Source of the DNA: Verticillium longisporum
Lineage: Eukaryota; Ascomycota; Sordariomycetes; Glomerellales; Plectosphaerellaceae
NCBI GenBank assembly: GCA_019188255.1
Contig: JAETXT010000005.1
Location: 2,046,001-2,110,000, forward strand
Length of the DNA stretch: 64,000 bases
Direction: 5' to 3'
Positions 1-11,268 of this stretch are shown here, piece by piece. The position numbers and the translations under genes are program-made. Position 1 is the first letter of the stretch, and every line of letters begins with the position of its first letter. Under the pieces are notes generated by a model. It had not been told where the DNA came from, searched no databases, and saw only the letters and a list, made by a program, of their open reading frames with translations.

Positions 1-2
1 CA

Positions 3-1917
3 GATCCGTATGGCACCATCATACATCCGTCAGTCTACTTTCTGAAGGACACATATCCTACTTTGGGCATCAAAGACGCTCTGCAGAAGATGGAAGACAG
101 ACTGGATGACTTTAGCAGCCAATTCCAGTCGTCCGAGCACAGCAATTTCTTTCCCTGGTTGCTGGAGCGTACGCTGAAGACTCGATATGAGCAAGTGCGC
201 ATCCTCATCTGCGGTCGATCCGGGGTGGGCAAGTCGACGTTGCTGAACCGCATATTCGGCATGAAAATGGTAAGCATGCAGCCTGCTTGGTCCGAAGCAT
301 AGGAGTTGACCCGTTGTGTCATAGACTGTAGAAAATGAGGACACGCGGGGGATCCATGACATGGAGCAAGGGTTTGAGTCAGATCAATACCCCGGTATCA
401 TCATTCACGATTCGGAAGGCTTTGAGGCGGGTGACATCAAGCGCGTTCAGGCTTTTGAGATGTTCCTGAAGAAACGGGGTTCTTCTGCCCCAGTGAAGGA
501 TCAGCTGCATGCTGTCTGGTAAGATCATGCCCCTGGGGTCGCAAGAATGGCGTGGACGTTGATGGCGACATACTGAGCGACGTACTGACTCTTTGACTAA
601 AAGGATTTGCAACGATATGGACACAAGCCGGCCCATCGAAGCCGCATTTGAACTCGTTCTTGGAATTATTGCCAAATATGCCCCATCTCTGCCAGTCGTC
701 CTCGTCGGTACCAAGAAGGACAAGTTCCTCAGGCAAGAGACCGAACTGAGTAAGGAAGAAATCCGAGCATTGGAAACAGGGCGAGCTCCTGAGCCACAAC
801 GCGAGCTGGACATCGCTCGTGATCTGCAAAAACGACAGAGTTGGCAGAAGAGGCTGGCGATAGATTGTGCCGACGCCAACGAAAAACTGGACATCAAGGT
901 GACTTTCGTCTCGAGAGGTACGAATACGAGACGCGAGCATGCAGCAGCTTGCTCCTCTCTCCGAAGGGAATTACTGGCCAGTCAAGGGAGTGCTGACAAG
1001 CTGTCACAGACAACCGAGAGTCCATCATGGCTCTGATGCACTTGACCCTCGAGCCACTCAACTCTGAGAGCCTTCGTTCAGGTATGGTAGCAGCCCAAGT
1101 AGTCGATCTAGATCTCAAGATTGCGCTGGCAGTCGAAGAGACTGTTCGCTTGCTCCGCACAGCAGTCACGGCCTCTAACTTGGGGGCTCTGCTTGTGGTT
1201 GTGAACAGGATCTCGGCGCCCACGTATTCGCGGCTTCTTTGCAACGCTATCGTCCGATCCTTTGGCTTGACACGCACGACCACCAGCGGACTCACTCGCG
1301 AGGAGGAGGTCGACAACATCATGAGCACGGTTGTGTGGAGGAACCTCTCCTCCTTCATGGCACGGTCCTTCTTCGTAGCCATCGGAGATGTGTCACTCTT
1401 AGTTGCGGCACCGTTATTCGAGGCGCCGGTGACAGCTCGAATGGTCGTCAAATGTGCATGCGATCTCATCATCATCATGGATCGGGCCTTCCACACCGGT
1501 GGAAAGTTTGTCACGCGCCAGCAGATCCGACAGGCCTCGCGGGAGTACGTACAACCTCTTGCAGAAAGCGAGTTGCGCGGCCTGCGCGACCGGACAGGCG
1601 TCAAGCCGGGCTCTTCGAGGAGACGGTTGGTCCACAAACGCGTCAACGCGCTGATACCGGTGATTTCGGCATTGGCTGTGAAGATATACAGGAAGCGTCA
1701 GATTGAAAGCCTGCAACGAGGCATTCGAGAGATCATTGAGGATTATCGAATACAGTCGGCAACAGACCACTATCCGGCAAGCGATGAATCTGTTGCTTCA
1801 AGCGACACATTGTCTGTGGGAACTGGCTCGCTGGACGAGACGATGGACGTTGCTTCGGAGGATGACGAGGATTTGAAGGCGTTGTCGGATATGAGCATCA
1901 AGGGGGCAGGGGCGTGA
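3..1917 (+). CDS. P-loop GTPase (G-domain protein), 5'-partial
   Basis: Open from the left edge, so the N-terminus lies outside the window. Four exons join in frame: to 269, 325-518, 604-917 and 1010-1917 (560 residues seen). G1/Walker A is GRSGVGKSTLLN, G3 is the DSEG in IIIHDSEGFEAG, and G4 is TKKD after VVLVG; the stretch QLHAVW before the strand leading to G4 is also typical of translation-factor-like GTPases of the 'G domain-containing protein' type common in Pezizomycotina. The C-terminal half has hydrophobic stretches (around LLVVVNRIS and FVAIGDVSLLVAAPLF) that could sit in or on a membrane, then an acidic Ser/Asp-rich tail. It should bind and hydrolyse GTP; substrate and cellular role are unknown. 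It is not a dynamin, Ras or septin by its spacing. Certain as a GTPase, uncertain in role. Confidence 0.85.
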
Positions 1918-2447
1918 GGCCGTCTCGTGGTTGTTGCGTTGAAGCAATGAAGAAGCTGTAAATAGGAGCCATGAGCCATGCATCCCATGTGGCCAGCTCA
2001 CCCTCACCCAGTGATGAGAGCGAAAGAAGCTGGAAACTGTGCCAAACATTTGTAGCATTAGTCTGAAGCATCGAGTCGATTCGGGACACGTGACTAGGCA
2101 TCGAGATGGTGGGGTCCTTCTCTGGGCTCGAAATCATCGCGGCACACGCCCGGCGCGCTAGCCTGCTGGAGCCAAAAGTAAACAACGTAGCAGCCTCTCC
2201 CGTTTGTACCTGGACCTGGACCCTGTACCTGTCACCCACATCGCGACTCCCAGCACGTTCCACACCACCACTATCTCAACACTGAGCATTGCATCACGCA
2301 CCCATTCTTGAGCATTGCACATTACACGCGCTGCTGCACCATTTTAGTCATTCAGGTCACTCAACAAACAGCTATACCGTCAAACACACCCCCATTTTGC
2401 ACCAGAGCCACCGAAAACAATACACGGCATCGCGCCTACCTCACCGC
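1918..2447. other. Intergenic: GTPase 3' end and leader of the AT-hook gene
   Basis: No gene seen. The reading frame of the next gene is open back to 2289, but only from a TTG codon. The first ATG of that frame is at 2448, so the segment is treated as 5' leader. Confidence 0.6.
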
Positions 2448-5400
2448 ATGGTCGTCACCAAAATGGCCACGCCACGCGCCATGAGCAATGACGAGTTGCT
2501 CTCGTCGCCCGACCCCCTCAACGCCTCGCGCGACGAATCCTACCTCCCTTCCTCTCGTCGCGTCACACGAAGCGTATCCCAAGTCTCCCACCGCTACATG
2601 TCCCTCGGAGCCAGCAACTCCCCTCGCAAGCAGACTATCGCCGTCGACATTGGCAGCGCCAAGACCCCACAACGCCTCTTCGTGACCCTCGAAACCGAGA
2701 ACGACGACCAGAACCGCATAGCACGCACCCTCTTCCCGTCGTCCACGCCCGCGAGGAGGACGCGCAGGAAGTCCACCGCTGCCACCACCAAATCTGTGCC
2801 ACTGCGCGACGAAGATGCGCCTGGCGCCATCACGCCGAAACGAAGGGGTCGGGGTAAGAGGAACTCGACCCCGATGAAGCAGACGCCTGGCCGAAGCAAG
2901 AGAGCGAAAACAACAGAGACGGACGACTCCGAATCCGACGCAACTTCTCGACCGGCCCCGGCGTCAACGGCCGGCAGGAAGAAGACCTCTGCAACCCCCA
3001 AGAAGCGCGCTGCTACACCGAAAAAGACCGCAACCTCGCAGAAGAAGACACCACAGCGACGTAGCGCGAGAATTTTGGACCTGGAGGAGGAAAGCATGTC
3101 CGACGCCACCGTTCTGTCGGAGCTGTCAAACATAACAACACCACAATCCAAGAAGCGCAAGGCGCAGACGGCGCCTGAGGAGGACACATCATCTTTAAAA
3201 CAAACCACAAAGCGGGCCACGGGCAAGGCGCGCCGCATGGCACTGATTCCCGAAGAAATCGAGAGAATCGCCGAGCCCGTTTTAGACTCGGTTGAGAATG
3301 TTCATGTCGAGCAAAATACCAGGACCGAACCCATCGCCGAGGAGCCTGCTACAGAACCTGCAGCCTCACTCGTCTATGAACCACAGACATCGGAAGACCC
3401 GTTGACGAGCGACGCTATTGTGGACAACACCGCGACAACACACATTACTGCCGGAGCACCCACTAAGGACGTCTCCACAGAGTCCTGGATCAGTGAACGC
3501 CGCTCATCAACACCGGTGGAAGACAATGGATGGGACGCTCAGCATTCCGTTCAGCAAGAAGAGCTTGAGAGCAAGCCAGAAACTGAGAGCATTGATCAGA
3601 ACGATGCGACGGCTGGTGTTGCCTCCAGTCAAGAACCCACACCGCAAGACCAGTCCATGATGCAAGTCGAATCGGGCATCCAGAACGAGCTTGAAGATGA
3701 GCAGCATGTGCAGCTCCAAGCTCCGGAACCACCATATGAGCAACAGGAAGAAGAGAAAGAAGCTGCCCCGGAGCCCGACATGTGGCTTGCCATGTCCGAC
3801 GCCGCTGGTGGCCCCCCCTCAGATTTTAGCGATGATGCGCCTCCTGACGACGGTCCCGATGACCACTCCGACATCAACGATGACGCTCCTGCAGAGACTG
3901 TCGCTGATCAATTCTCCGACGACGAGGAAGCTGCAGCGCGACCTGCACTCGACGACACGGTCGCGCAGGGAGAAGACTTCAGCATGATATTCGCTGCTTC
4001 CATCCCCTCCTTACGAGGCAGTCTAGGTGTTCGGCCCAACGAGACGATGGAATTCGGCGAAGAAACAAGCTTCATAATCAGCCAGACTCTTGAGTCTTTC
4101 AGAAAATCGAGGGCTGGAGAAGAGACTGCCGCTCAGAACGAAGGAAGCCCTGATCTGAGTTATGATCACAGTCGGGTCGTTCAAGAACAGGGCAACGGCC
4201 GCGATGACGATCGTGACGAAGGCCGTCGCGATGGCGTTCAGGATGTCGAATCTGACCAGGCTGATCAGGACGAGGCTCAAGGTGACAGCACCAAGGTAGA
4301 CGATCTCCCAGTTCTTCCGGTGTTGAGCCAGCAAGCCCCGACTACCTCTCAGGCACAGCTTGACCTCAATTCCGAATCGTCTGAGGCTCCTGACGAGGTT
4401 CTCGAGGCTGCCGTGCCGCGTGAGCACCAACAAGGCGGCGACGAGCGGTCTCCTGTCAAACGCTACAGGCCTGCCGCTCGCATCTCGTCGCCAGAGATGT
4501 CTGCTTTATACGAAGACCCATTCCTCGATATTGCCGAGAAACAGGCGGTTGCGCAAGCACCTAGCTCCCTTGCTCGTAGGCTGTTTTCATCTTCTAGAAA
4601 GCTCCAGTCTCAAACAGCTGCATCGTCTCCAGCCGAGCCAACCCCGCGACCGCTGGCCCGTCAATCTCTTGCCCGCCAGATGCTTTCTTCTGCGCAGAAG
4701 TCGACGGACGTTGACTCGTCGCCAGTGAGATCAGTAGCACATGAGGATGAGTTCCCCGAGGTTCCAGACAATGTGCTTGCAGCCTTTACTCCGGCTAAGT
4801 CTCAGTATTTGTATTCCAAGAAACCCTCTGCTTCCGGATCCGCCGCCAAGTCAACCTCGCTTGGAGACACCATGGAGATGACTGACGCCGAGTCTGCTGC
4901 TTCTTCCTCTGGCCCAGCAGGCGGCCGTTCAGCTTTGTCGCCCACCAAGCGCCACCTTTCCCCTTCATTGGCTCGATCCAGCCCCCGACGCAAGTCGGTA
5001 CCCCTGAGCAGACAGTTGTTTAACTCAAAGGTGCAGGAGGCGCGGCATGCGGATATTGATGACAACGTTGGTGCCATCCCTATTGAGCTCACGGGCAAGG
5101 CGACGCCCAACGTTAATACAGACCATGACGAGTCTGCTGCCTACAACGATTCCTGGTCCGAAATACCAGAAGACGTGCTGCACGCTGCGGTGCCTGAGTG
5201 GTATCTGGCTCAGCGTAAGGCTGAGGAGCGCGCCAAGAACATACATGAGCACGAGAAGGACATTCTCGAGCATGGAGCTCACGATGTTTCCCTCATGGAT
5301 GAGGAAGATGACGACGAAGACGTTCAAAATTGGGGCTCAGTGGAGGACCGCGTCGGGGAGGACAACAATCCGAACGAGAACGACATGCATGAGGAACTCT

Positions 5401-8400
5401 CCGAGGAAGAAGCATTTGAAGAGGACGTCCAGGATGAAGCTGAGAAAGAAGACGCCTATGACGACGCTCAGATGGACTACGTTGACAACGACAGTGCCCA
5501 CGATGATATAGCTACCGAAGGCACCACAACCCAGAAGGACATCGCTGCTGCTTCGTCTCCCAGGAGCCGTGCTGCTTCTGTTGCTAGCACGCAAGGACGT
5601 CTGCCGACCCCCGAGCTTACATCTTCGCCCCTTGACAGCACCGTGATCTCTCATCACGACCGCAACGGAACGGCCCCAGAGCCTGCTGCCGGGGACACTT
5701 TACCCGAGCTCCCTGCAGCAACGTCGAATGCGAGACCGACGCTCGATGTTCTTGTGACGGAACCCGAAGCCCAGCAAAAGTCGACACCCACGGCGCCAGA
5801 GCTCTCATCTCAACGTACTTCTCAAGATACCAACATGCTAGCTCCCCGCTCTGCTTCTGCTGAGCTGGGACATCGCCCGTCTCTGTCACCCATCGTCAGG
5901 GCTGGGCTTGCTTTGCAGAGCGTCACTTCCGAGGCTTCGTCGCCCATCTCCCGGCAGAACTCATTGGGCAGTCCTTTCAGGCCCGCGACGAACGCTACGC
6001 CTGGTCACGCGGCTGGCCGCTCTATTGAGCGTCCAAACTCCAACCATGTCGTTCCGAGTTCCTCGAAGCTTAGTGCCACCGAGACTCCGAAGCAGCGGCC
6101 CACGACGTCGGCAGATCAGTCTGCGAGCCAGTCCGGCGCCCAGTTCACTGGTGCCAGAAAGGGATGGTTCCCGCCGCTGTCCAATATTCTTCAAGCTGGC
6201 GCCAAATTCTTCTCGCCTACAGCGGTAACCTCGGCGCGCGAGCAGGCGAGCCTTGAGTCCCCAGCGGCGAAGCCGGTGGCGCGTGATCCCTCCCAATCAC
6301 TCAACAGAATGAGTGATTCTTTTGCGTCGGGGCGAGAGCAAGAGGTCGTCGCATCTTCTAGTGACTCCGACTCACTCCATGTTGCTCCCCCCAATGAGGA
6401 GGAATCGAGCTGGATGGTCGACGAGCAGTCTCCTGCAGCGGCCCCTCGAGAGGAGACCGTCTTCCAGCACCAGGCCACGAGCCCGAGCCTGAGTGTTGCG
6501 TTTGGGTCCGTCGCCGGAAACAGTTCGCATGCCCGTGAACCAAGTGTCGTAGCGCCGACCCAGGATCCAGCTCCTCATGAAACTGCCGCGGGCGAGGACG
6601 AAGACGAGGAGGACATTTGGGAGGTTGAGGCACAGCGAGATACTCCTCAGGGCTCTCGCCAACAATCCTTCGGTAAGCGGTCAAGTGTACGAGGTACTGG
6701 CTCCCTGCGTCAGAAACCATTCGGGACGAGTCCCCGCAAGAGGCACCATCCCTACGCCAAAGCCCGGCCCGTTGTGCCCAGTCCGTGGACGAAGGCCGGC
6801 AAAGAGAATGAGCCCCTGGGAGACGAAGTGACAGGCTTGACACCGGCCAAAAGACAGGCCGCCGAAGCAGCACGAAGTGCTCAGAAGAGCGCACAATCCA
6901 GCCGTCAAAACAAAATGTTAAGCTTCTTCTCTTCTCCAGCTCTCCTGCCAGGTATGGAAAACGCCCAGGCCGCTCTCGAGCGCAAGAGGCGCGATCTCGC
7001 TGCCCAGGAAGAAGCTGCCAACCGTCCAGCCGAGAGTCCTATTCACGTACTGCAGACCAGCAACACAATGTTTCCGACGGTCCCGTTCAAGAGCGCCAAT
7101 CCTTTTGCCAATGCCAGAGCACCAGCGCCTAGCTCGCTGAGGAAGTCTGTTCTGGCGCCCAGCACTCCAGACCGGTCGCAGGTCCAGTCCCGCGGCAAGT
7201 CAACGCAGAAGAGCCTTGGGGTGTCCAAGCTGTCGTTCGCGCCGACACAGTCCGCGACACCTGTTCGGATGCACCTTTCCCACGCCGACATAGAGAAGTG
7301 GCAGGAGGATTCTGCTTTGGAAGAGTCATCTTCTTCTCCCGATCATCGACTAAGGTTTCTTCGCACTCTGCCGCCGAAGAACGCTTCGCCCAGCAAGTCC
7401 GCGATGCGATCGCCTCTGAAGGCCCGCACTCCCGGCCCTGTGGTGGAATGGGACAGTGGCGTCGAGTCGCCGATGACTCAGGCGCAGAAGCGTTTTGAGA
7501 GAGAGCTTGAGCAGGCTGCTGTGGATGACTTTGCTCGTCGCCAACGGGAGGCCCAGCACAGTGCCACAAGGAAGAGTGTGAGCAGACAGCGCACAGCCAG
7601 TGAGGTCGCTACCCACGACGACGACGTCAGCAACGAAGACGTAAACGAGGAAGACGCTCGTCATGAGCTTGTCGGTGACGATGACAATAATGTTGAAATG
7701 ACCGACGCCCCAAGCGTCGAGACTGAGGAGGAACTCTCATCGAGCCCTCCTCGCACGCAGCTGGCATCCAACCAGCCCAGAGAATCCTCACAGCAGCGGG
7801 GACTCTCGATCGAGCTCGAGCTCCAGCTTCAACGCGAGCGCATGGAGCAACACGCGCTGGAGCGACAGGAGGCACTGCGACGTCAGAATGAGGAGATTGA
7901 GCTTGCAAACCAGCAGAGGCTTGAAGAAGAAAAGAGAGCCCAGGAGCTGAAAGAGATTGAGCGAGAGCGCTACCGCAAACAGGCCGTGGCAGAGTGGGAT
8001 CAACCGCTTTCCAGGACCGTCTGGGGCGACACCCACTACCGCTACATGCACCGCCTCATCAAAATGCGGCGCAAGGGTCCATTCAACAACTATGTCTTCC
8101 CGGAGGACTTTGAGCGTCGCACGGGATGGCTCATGGGCCAGACCGTTTTCGCACATGACGAGACGCAGCAGACGCTTGTGCTGAATGCTTGGCACCTCAA
8201 CGTCATTGACGTGTTCATGAGCGAGGTCAAGGGGGTCTGGGATGAACTCGAGCTGGCCATCAGGCTCTTCTCCATCGTCGTCATGGAGCGACTACGCGAG
8301 GAGTGGCACCTTCCCCTCGATGAGATCCGGAAGGCCATGGTGGCCCAGCGCGCAGCGTTGGTGGCTCAGGCCGAGGCTGCTGCCAACGCACAGGAGGTTG

Positions 8401-8444
8401 CGGAGGATGATTACGAGGACGACGAGGAGTACTCGGGAGTTTAA
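2448..8444 (+). CDS. Large disordered nuclear protein with AT-hook-like patch
   Basis: Single uninterrupted exon of 1998 residues; a second Met lies five codons in (2463). The N-terminal 250 residues are basic and rich in Ser, Thr and Pro, with PKRRGRGKRNSTP resembling an AT-hook core and several PKK/TPKK repeats like linker-histone tails, which suggests DNA binding. The middle is acidic and low in complexity, with many SP/TP sites likely to be phosphorylated. A predicted coiled coil (ELELQLQRERMEQHALER and onward) precedes a well-ordered C-terminal domain of about 150 residues with WGDTHYRYMHRLIKMRR, RRTGWLMGQTVF and LNAWHLNVIDVF. That C-terminus resembles the domain of fungal proteins annotated 'AT DNA binding protein'. 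A nuclear or chromatin role is inferred; no catalytic motif is visible. Intact, with no frame breaks despite its length. Confidence 0.8.
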   Translation: MVVTKMATPRAMSNDELLSSPDPLNASRDESYLPSSRRVTRSVSQVSHRYMSLGASNSPRKQTIAVDIGSAKTPQRLFVTLETENDDQNRIARTLFPSSTPARRTRRKSTAATTKSVPLRDEDAPGAITPKRRGRGKRNSTPMKQTPGRSKRAKTTETDDSESDATSRPAPASTAGRKKTSATPKKRAATPKKTATSQKKTPQRRSARILDLEEESMSDATVLSELSNITTPQSKKRKAQTAPEEDTSSLKQTTKRATGKARRMALIPEEIERIAEPVLDSVENVHVEQNTRTEPIAEEPATEPAASLVYEPQTSEDPLTSDAIVDNTATTHITAGAPTKDVSTESWISERRSSTPVEDNGWDAQHSVQQEELESKPETESIDQNDATAGVASSQEPTPQDQSMMQVESGIQNELEDEQHVQLQAPEPPYEQQEEEKEAAPEPDMWLAMSDAAGGPPSDFSDDAPPDDGPDDHSDINDDAPAETVADQFSDDEEAAARPALDDTVAQGEDFSMIFAASIPSLRGSLGVRPNETMEFGEETSFIISQTLESFRKSRAGEETAAQNEGSPDLSYDHSRVVQEQGNGRDDDRDEGRRDGVQDVESDQADQDEAQGDSTKVDDLPVLPVLSQQAPTTSQAQLDLNSESSEAPDEVLEAAVPREHQQGGDERSPVKRYRPAARISSPEMSALYEDPFLDIAEKQAVAQAPSSLARRLFSSSRKLQSQTAASSPAEPTPRPLARQSLARQMLSSAQKSTDVDSSPVRSVAHEDEFPEVPDNVLAAFTPAKSQYLYSKKPSASGSAAKSTSLGDTMEMTDAESAASSSGPAGGRSALSPTKRHLSPSLARSSPRRKSVPLSRQLFNSKVQEARHADIDDNVGAIPIELTGKATPNVNTDHDESAAYNDSWSEIPEDVLHAAVPEWYLAQRKAEERAKNIHEHEKDILEHGAHDVSLMDEEDDDEDVQNWGSVEDRVGEDNNPNENDMHEELSEEEAFEEDVQDEAEKEDAYDDAQMDYVDNDSAHDDIATEGTTTQKDIAAASSPRSRAASVASTQGRLPTPELTSSPLDSTVISHHDRNGTAPEPAAGDTLPELPAATSNARPTLDVLVTEPEAQQKSTPTAPELSSQRTSQDTNMLAPRSASAELGHRPSLSPIVRAGLALQSVTSEASSPISRQNSLGSPFRPATNATPGHAAGRSIERPNSNHVVPSSSKLSATETPKQRPTTSADQSASQSGAQFTGARKGWFPPLSNILQAGAKFFSPTAVTSAREQASLESPAAKPVARDPSQSLNRMSDSFASGREQEVVASSSDSDSLHVAPPNEEESSWMVDEQSPAAAPREETVFQHQATSPSLSVAFGSVAGNSSHAREPSVVAPTQDPAPHETAAGEDEDEEDIWEVEAQRDTPQGSRQQSFGKRSSVRGTGSLRQKPFGTSPRKRHHPYAKARPVVPSPWTKAGKENEPLGDEVTGLTPAKRQAAEAARSAQKSAQSSRQNKMLSFFSSPALLPGMENAQAALERKRRDLAAQEEAANRPAESPIHVLQTSNTMFPTVPFKSANPFANARAPAPSSLRKSVLAPSTPDRSQVQSRGKSTQKSLGVSKLSFAPTQSATPVRMHLSHADIEKWQEDSALEESSSSPDHRLRFLRTLPPKNASPSKSAMRSPLKARTPGPVVEWDSGVESPMTQAQKRFERELEQAAVDDFARRQREAQHSATRKSVSRQRTASEVATHDDDVSNEDVNEEDARHELVGDDDNNVEMTDAPSVETEEELSSSPPRTQLASNQPRESSQQRGLSIELELQLQRERMEQHALERQEALRRQNEEIELANQQRLEEEKRAQELKEIERERYRKQAVAEWDQPLSRTVWGDTHYRYMHRLIKMRRKGPFNNYVFPEDFERRTGWLMGQTVFAHDETQQTLVLNAWHLNVIDVFMSEVKGVWDELELAIRLFSIVVMERLREEWHLPLDEIRKAMVAQRAALVAQAEAAANAQEVAEDDYEDDEEYSGV

Positions 8445-9232
8445 GGGTGCACGCATGGCAGACGAGAAGAGGCACAGCTGCTGTGTGAGCAGCTTTTCGC
8501 CAGTGTCGGTGTTTGGGTTTTTGAGTCTTTGTATTGCATTCTATGGCGGCATAGCGTTGCATTTTGTCTTTTTCGCTTCCACGATGAGAACGAGGTCATG
8601 TTTGGACGACGAAGGCCTTTGGGGTTTTTTTCTTGTTTTTGGTTTATCAAAGGCGTTTAGGAAAAAGGGGACGACGATTGGGAGTCGCCCTACACCGCAG
8701 ATTGGCATCACTACGACGTTTGAGAGCGCTTGGCATTGAGCTATCATGTCGTTCTAGCATGTCCGAGTACAGAGCCCTTTTCGCTCTCGAGAGCAGAGGA
8801 CAAGGGTCTGCGCAACCAGGAATGGACTTGGGTGTCAGGGGCGTTTTGGTACCCGCCGTATGGGTTTTGGTGTTGGAGATACCCGTGTCAGGGAGTGTCG
8901 AAGTACCGTAGGATTCACTGAATGAATGAGCGAGTACATTGCGATCCCATTCTGATTGTTCGATGCATATTGTGCCATGAAGAACTGGTCATGATGCTGC
9001 TCACATGTAGGCGCTGGGCGGTACTAGGACGCTAGAGTAATGTACGAGCAGCGGAATTCACATTCACACCCATAATTCAAACCCACGATGACGCCTCACT
9101 TCAGGCGGGCACTCGGCAGATAACAGGCGATGGACACGGCATCGAATGATTCGCGTCCGGCGTCTTCACCAGCGGTATCTATGATGTTGTTACACTACAG
9201 CTCGCATCCCCTTCCCGCCCGGCCCTCCCAGC
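8445..9232. other. Intergenic between convergent genes
   Basis: Holds the 3' ends of the AT-hook gene and rpn6. T-rich patches follow the first stop near 8620-8645. No coding or RNA gene is recognised; small reading frames here lack any recognisable feature. Confidence 0.5.
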
Positions 9233-10647
9233 CTACTCCAGCTGCGAGGCCTGGTTCGTGTAGAGCACATCCACCACACCGCCGAGCTTCTCAATCGTCG
9301 CCAGGGCGTGGTCGTACGACTCGTCGCGGTGCGTCTCATCAAAGATGATGAGGCAGCCGGCGCCCTGGTCGAGCACGCCAATGATGACCTTGTCGAGGAT
9401 CATCTGGGAGAGCTTGCGCTCGACCTGCTGGGTGTCGAGGCCGACCATCTTGGCAATGTGGTCAATCTCGACGCGGGAGAAGGGCTCGATGACCTTGATG
9501 AGGTTCTGCTCGAGCATGGCGTCGTAGAGACGGCGCAGGTGGTTGCGGATGAAGGCGTCGGAGCCGAGCTCGTAGCGGTACGAGGTCAGGGCGCGCTCGT
9601 ACTCCTCGAGGGAGCGGTTCGAGTGCGCGCGCGCAATGGCCTTCATGGCCTCGAGGTTCTGGCCGGCGTACTTCTGGGCCTGCTTCGAGGCCATGAGGTT
9701 GTTGACGTCATCGGCGAGGTTGAGCATGATCTTGCAGAGCAGCATGTACTGCAGGGCGGCGGTGGCCTTGACGGGCTCGTCCTGCGTGTGGTAGCCGTCG
9801 AGGGCCTCGATGAAGTAGGAGAAGGCCGTGTTGAAGTCCTTGTCCTCGGCGTGGAGCATGCCGCTCTGCATGTCGAGGTTGGCCTGCAGCAGGGGCGGCG
9901 TGTAGACGGAGGCGGCGCTCGTTCGGGCGCTCGTCAGGGCGGCGCGGGCTTTGGGAATGTTGCCGAGTGCGTGGTAGACGCGCGACTCGAGAAGCTGGAC
10001 CTCGACGAGGACAAGCTTGTCGTCGAGACGCTTGAGCTCGCGGAGCAGGCCGTTGATGAGGGTGAGGGCGTCGTAGTAGGACTGCTTGGCCATGAGGAGG
10101 GTAACGAGACGGGTCTCGAGGTTCTGGCGCAGGAAGCTCCGGCGCTCAGAGGTCGCCCACTCTATACATGACTTGGTGACGGCGATCTGGGTGTCGGTGG
10201 TGTTGGGGATGGCATCGAAAAGGTCAAGGAGCTGGCGGACTAGGGAGGTCACAATGTGAGTCGCCGGGTCCATCAAGGGGGTGTGGAGGGAGTCATCTCA
10301 CCAAGTTTTGCCGTCTTTGCCTTTGCGAACGATGAGAGGGTCGTTCTGCTTGTCGTCACCAAATCCACGAGCGATTGCGCATTCCTGGTACGGTCAGTCA
10401 GTCAATCATGGCTGCTCATGCGCCAGCGTGGCATCAGCCGCAATGCAGCCCATGGTGAAGCTTACTTCTCATCCCGGTACAGCTCGCCCAAGCTTATCAA
10501 CGCCGATTCGTACTCCTTAATAGCGGCATCTGACGTCGCAGATGGCGGCTTCTGCAGGATCACTTTGGAGGCCTGCTCCACTTCGCGTTGGTTCGGTTTC
10601 GCCAGCTTTTGGGCTTCCTGCACCCTTGCCGAGTCGCCCTGAGCCAT
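9233..10647 (-). CDS. rpn6: 26S proteasome regulatory subunit Rpn6
   Basis: Lid subunit of the 19S regulatory particle; the family clamps lid and 20S core together and is needed for proteasome assembly. Three exons on the minus strand join in frame: 10647-10466, 10384-10302 and 10239-9233, giving 423 residues, close to the usual 420-435. The N-terminal helical solenoid (TPR-like) contains LVDLVTTSRTTLSSFAKAKTAKL and CIEWATSERRSFLRQNLE. The C-terminal PCI domain contains LYDAMLEQNLIKVIEPFSRV and the winged-helix part IAKMVGLDTQQVERKLSQMI. The introns use GTAAGC and GTGAGA donors with CAG and TAG acceptors. The start is the ATG in AGCCATGGC. Transcribed divergently from sof1. Very sure. Confidence 0.96.
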
Positions 10648-11268
10648 GGCTGAAGATGTGTCGGTGGTGCGGTGTGTGTGGGGGGTGTGTGTGGCAGAGT
10701 GTATATGTGTTGATGCGGGGGTTGTTGTTGTTGTCGGAGGTCGGAGTGATCGTAGAGGGTCGACCGTTCAGAGTACAGCACAGGGTTGAGGCGGTTTGGT
10801 GGTGATGCAGCTGGGCTGCCTGAAGCTCCCACCTTTCGCGTCAGTTGCTTGGGCGGCCTGTTATTAATCAGCAATAACGAGATATCCGGATATGTGGATA
10901 ATGGGATCATGCATTGTGTCTCTACAGGCGTTAGATCCTTATTTGTGGTGCACCGTAGCCGACCGCAGCCTGCCGTACCCCCTTCAACGGGCCGTGATTG
11001 ATCCAAGGCGCGCTCTGATTCGAGATTATGTTCCGATAAGCCCCACACCCCGCCAAAGGCTCTGGAAATTTTTGGAGATAACCAGAGTAACGAGGCGAGG
11101 GTCCAGAGGATCTTGGGAAATAATTGTTTGGTCAGTTGCACGCAACACGCAAACTCGATCTCCAGACGCAACCCTTGAGTCAACGAAGCCTCGGACCCCC
11201 TTCGATCATCCTTCCGTCGATATCAGTACCGAAACGAATTCTCTCCTGGGCTCTGGGTCACTTTCGCC
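10648..11268. promoter_or_regulatory. Divergent promoter region rpn6 / sof1
   Basis: A 621-bp region shared by two housekeeping genes transcribed away from each other. It contains GT-rich repeats just upstream of rpn6 (about 10664-10700) and a perfect 12-bp palindrome ATATCCGGATAT at 10882-10893. No established factor site was recognised. Confidence 0.5.

Noticed and set aside
2289..2447. 53-codon upstream extension of the AT-hook gene
   Set aside because: Begins with TTG and reads like untranslated leader; ATG 2448 preferred.
9308..10171. 287-codon plus-strand frame opposite rpn6
   Set aside because: Leu/Val/Glu/Gly-rich shadow; rpn6 on the other strand is certain.
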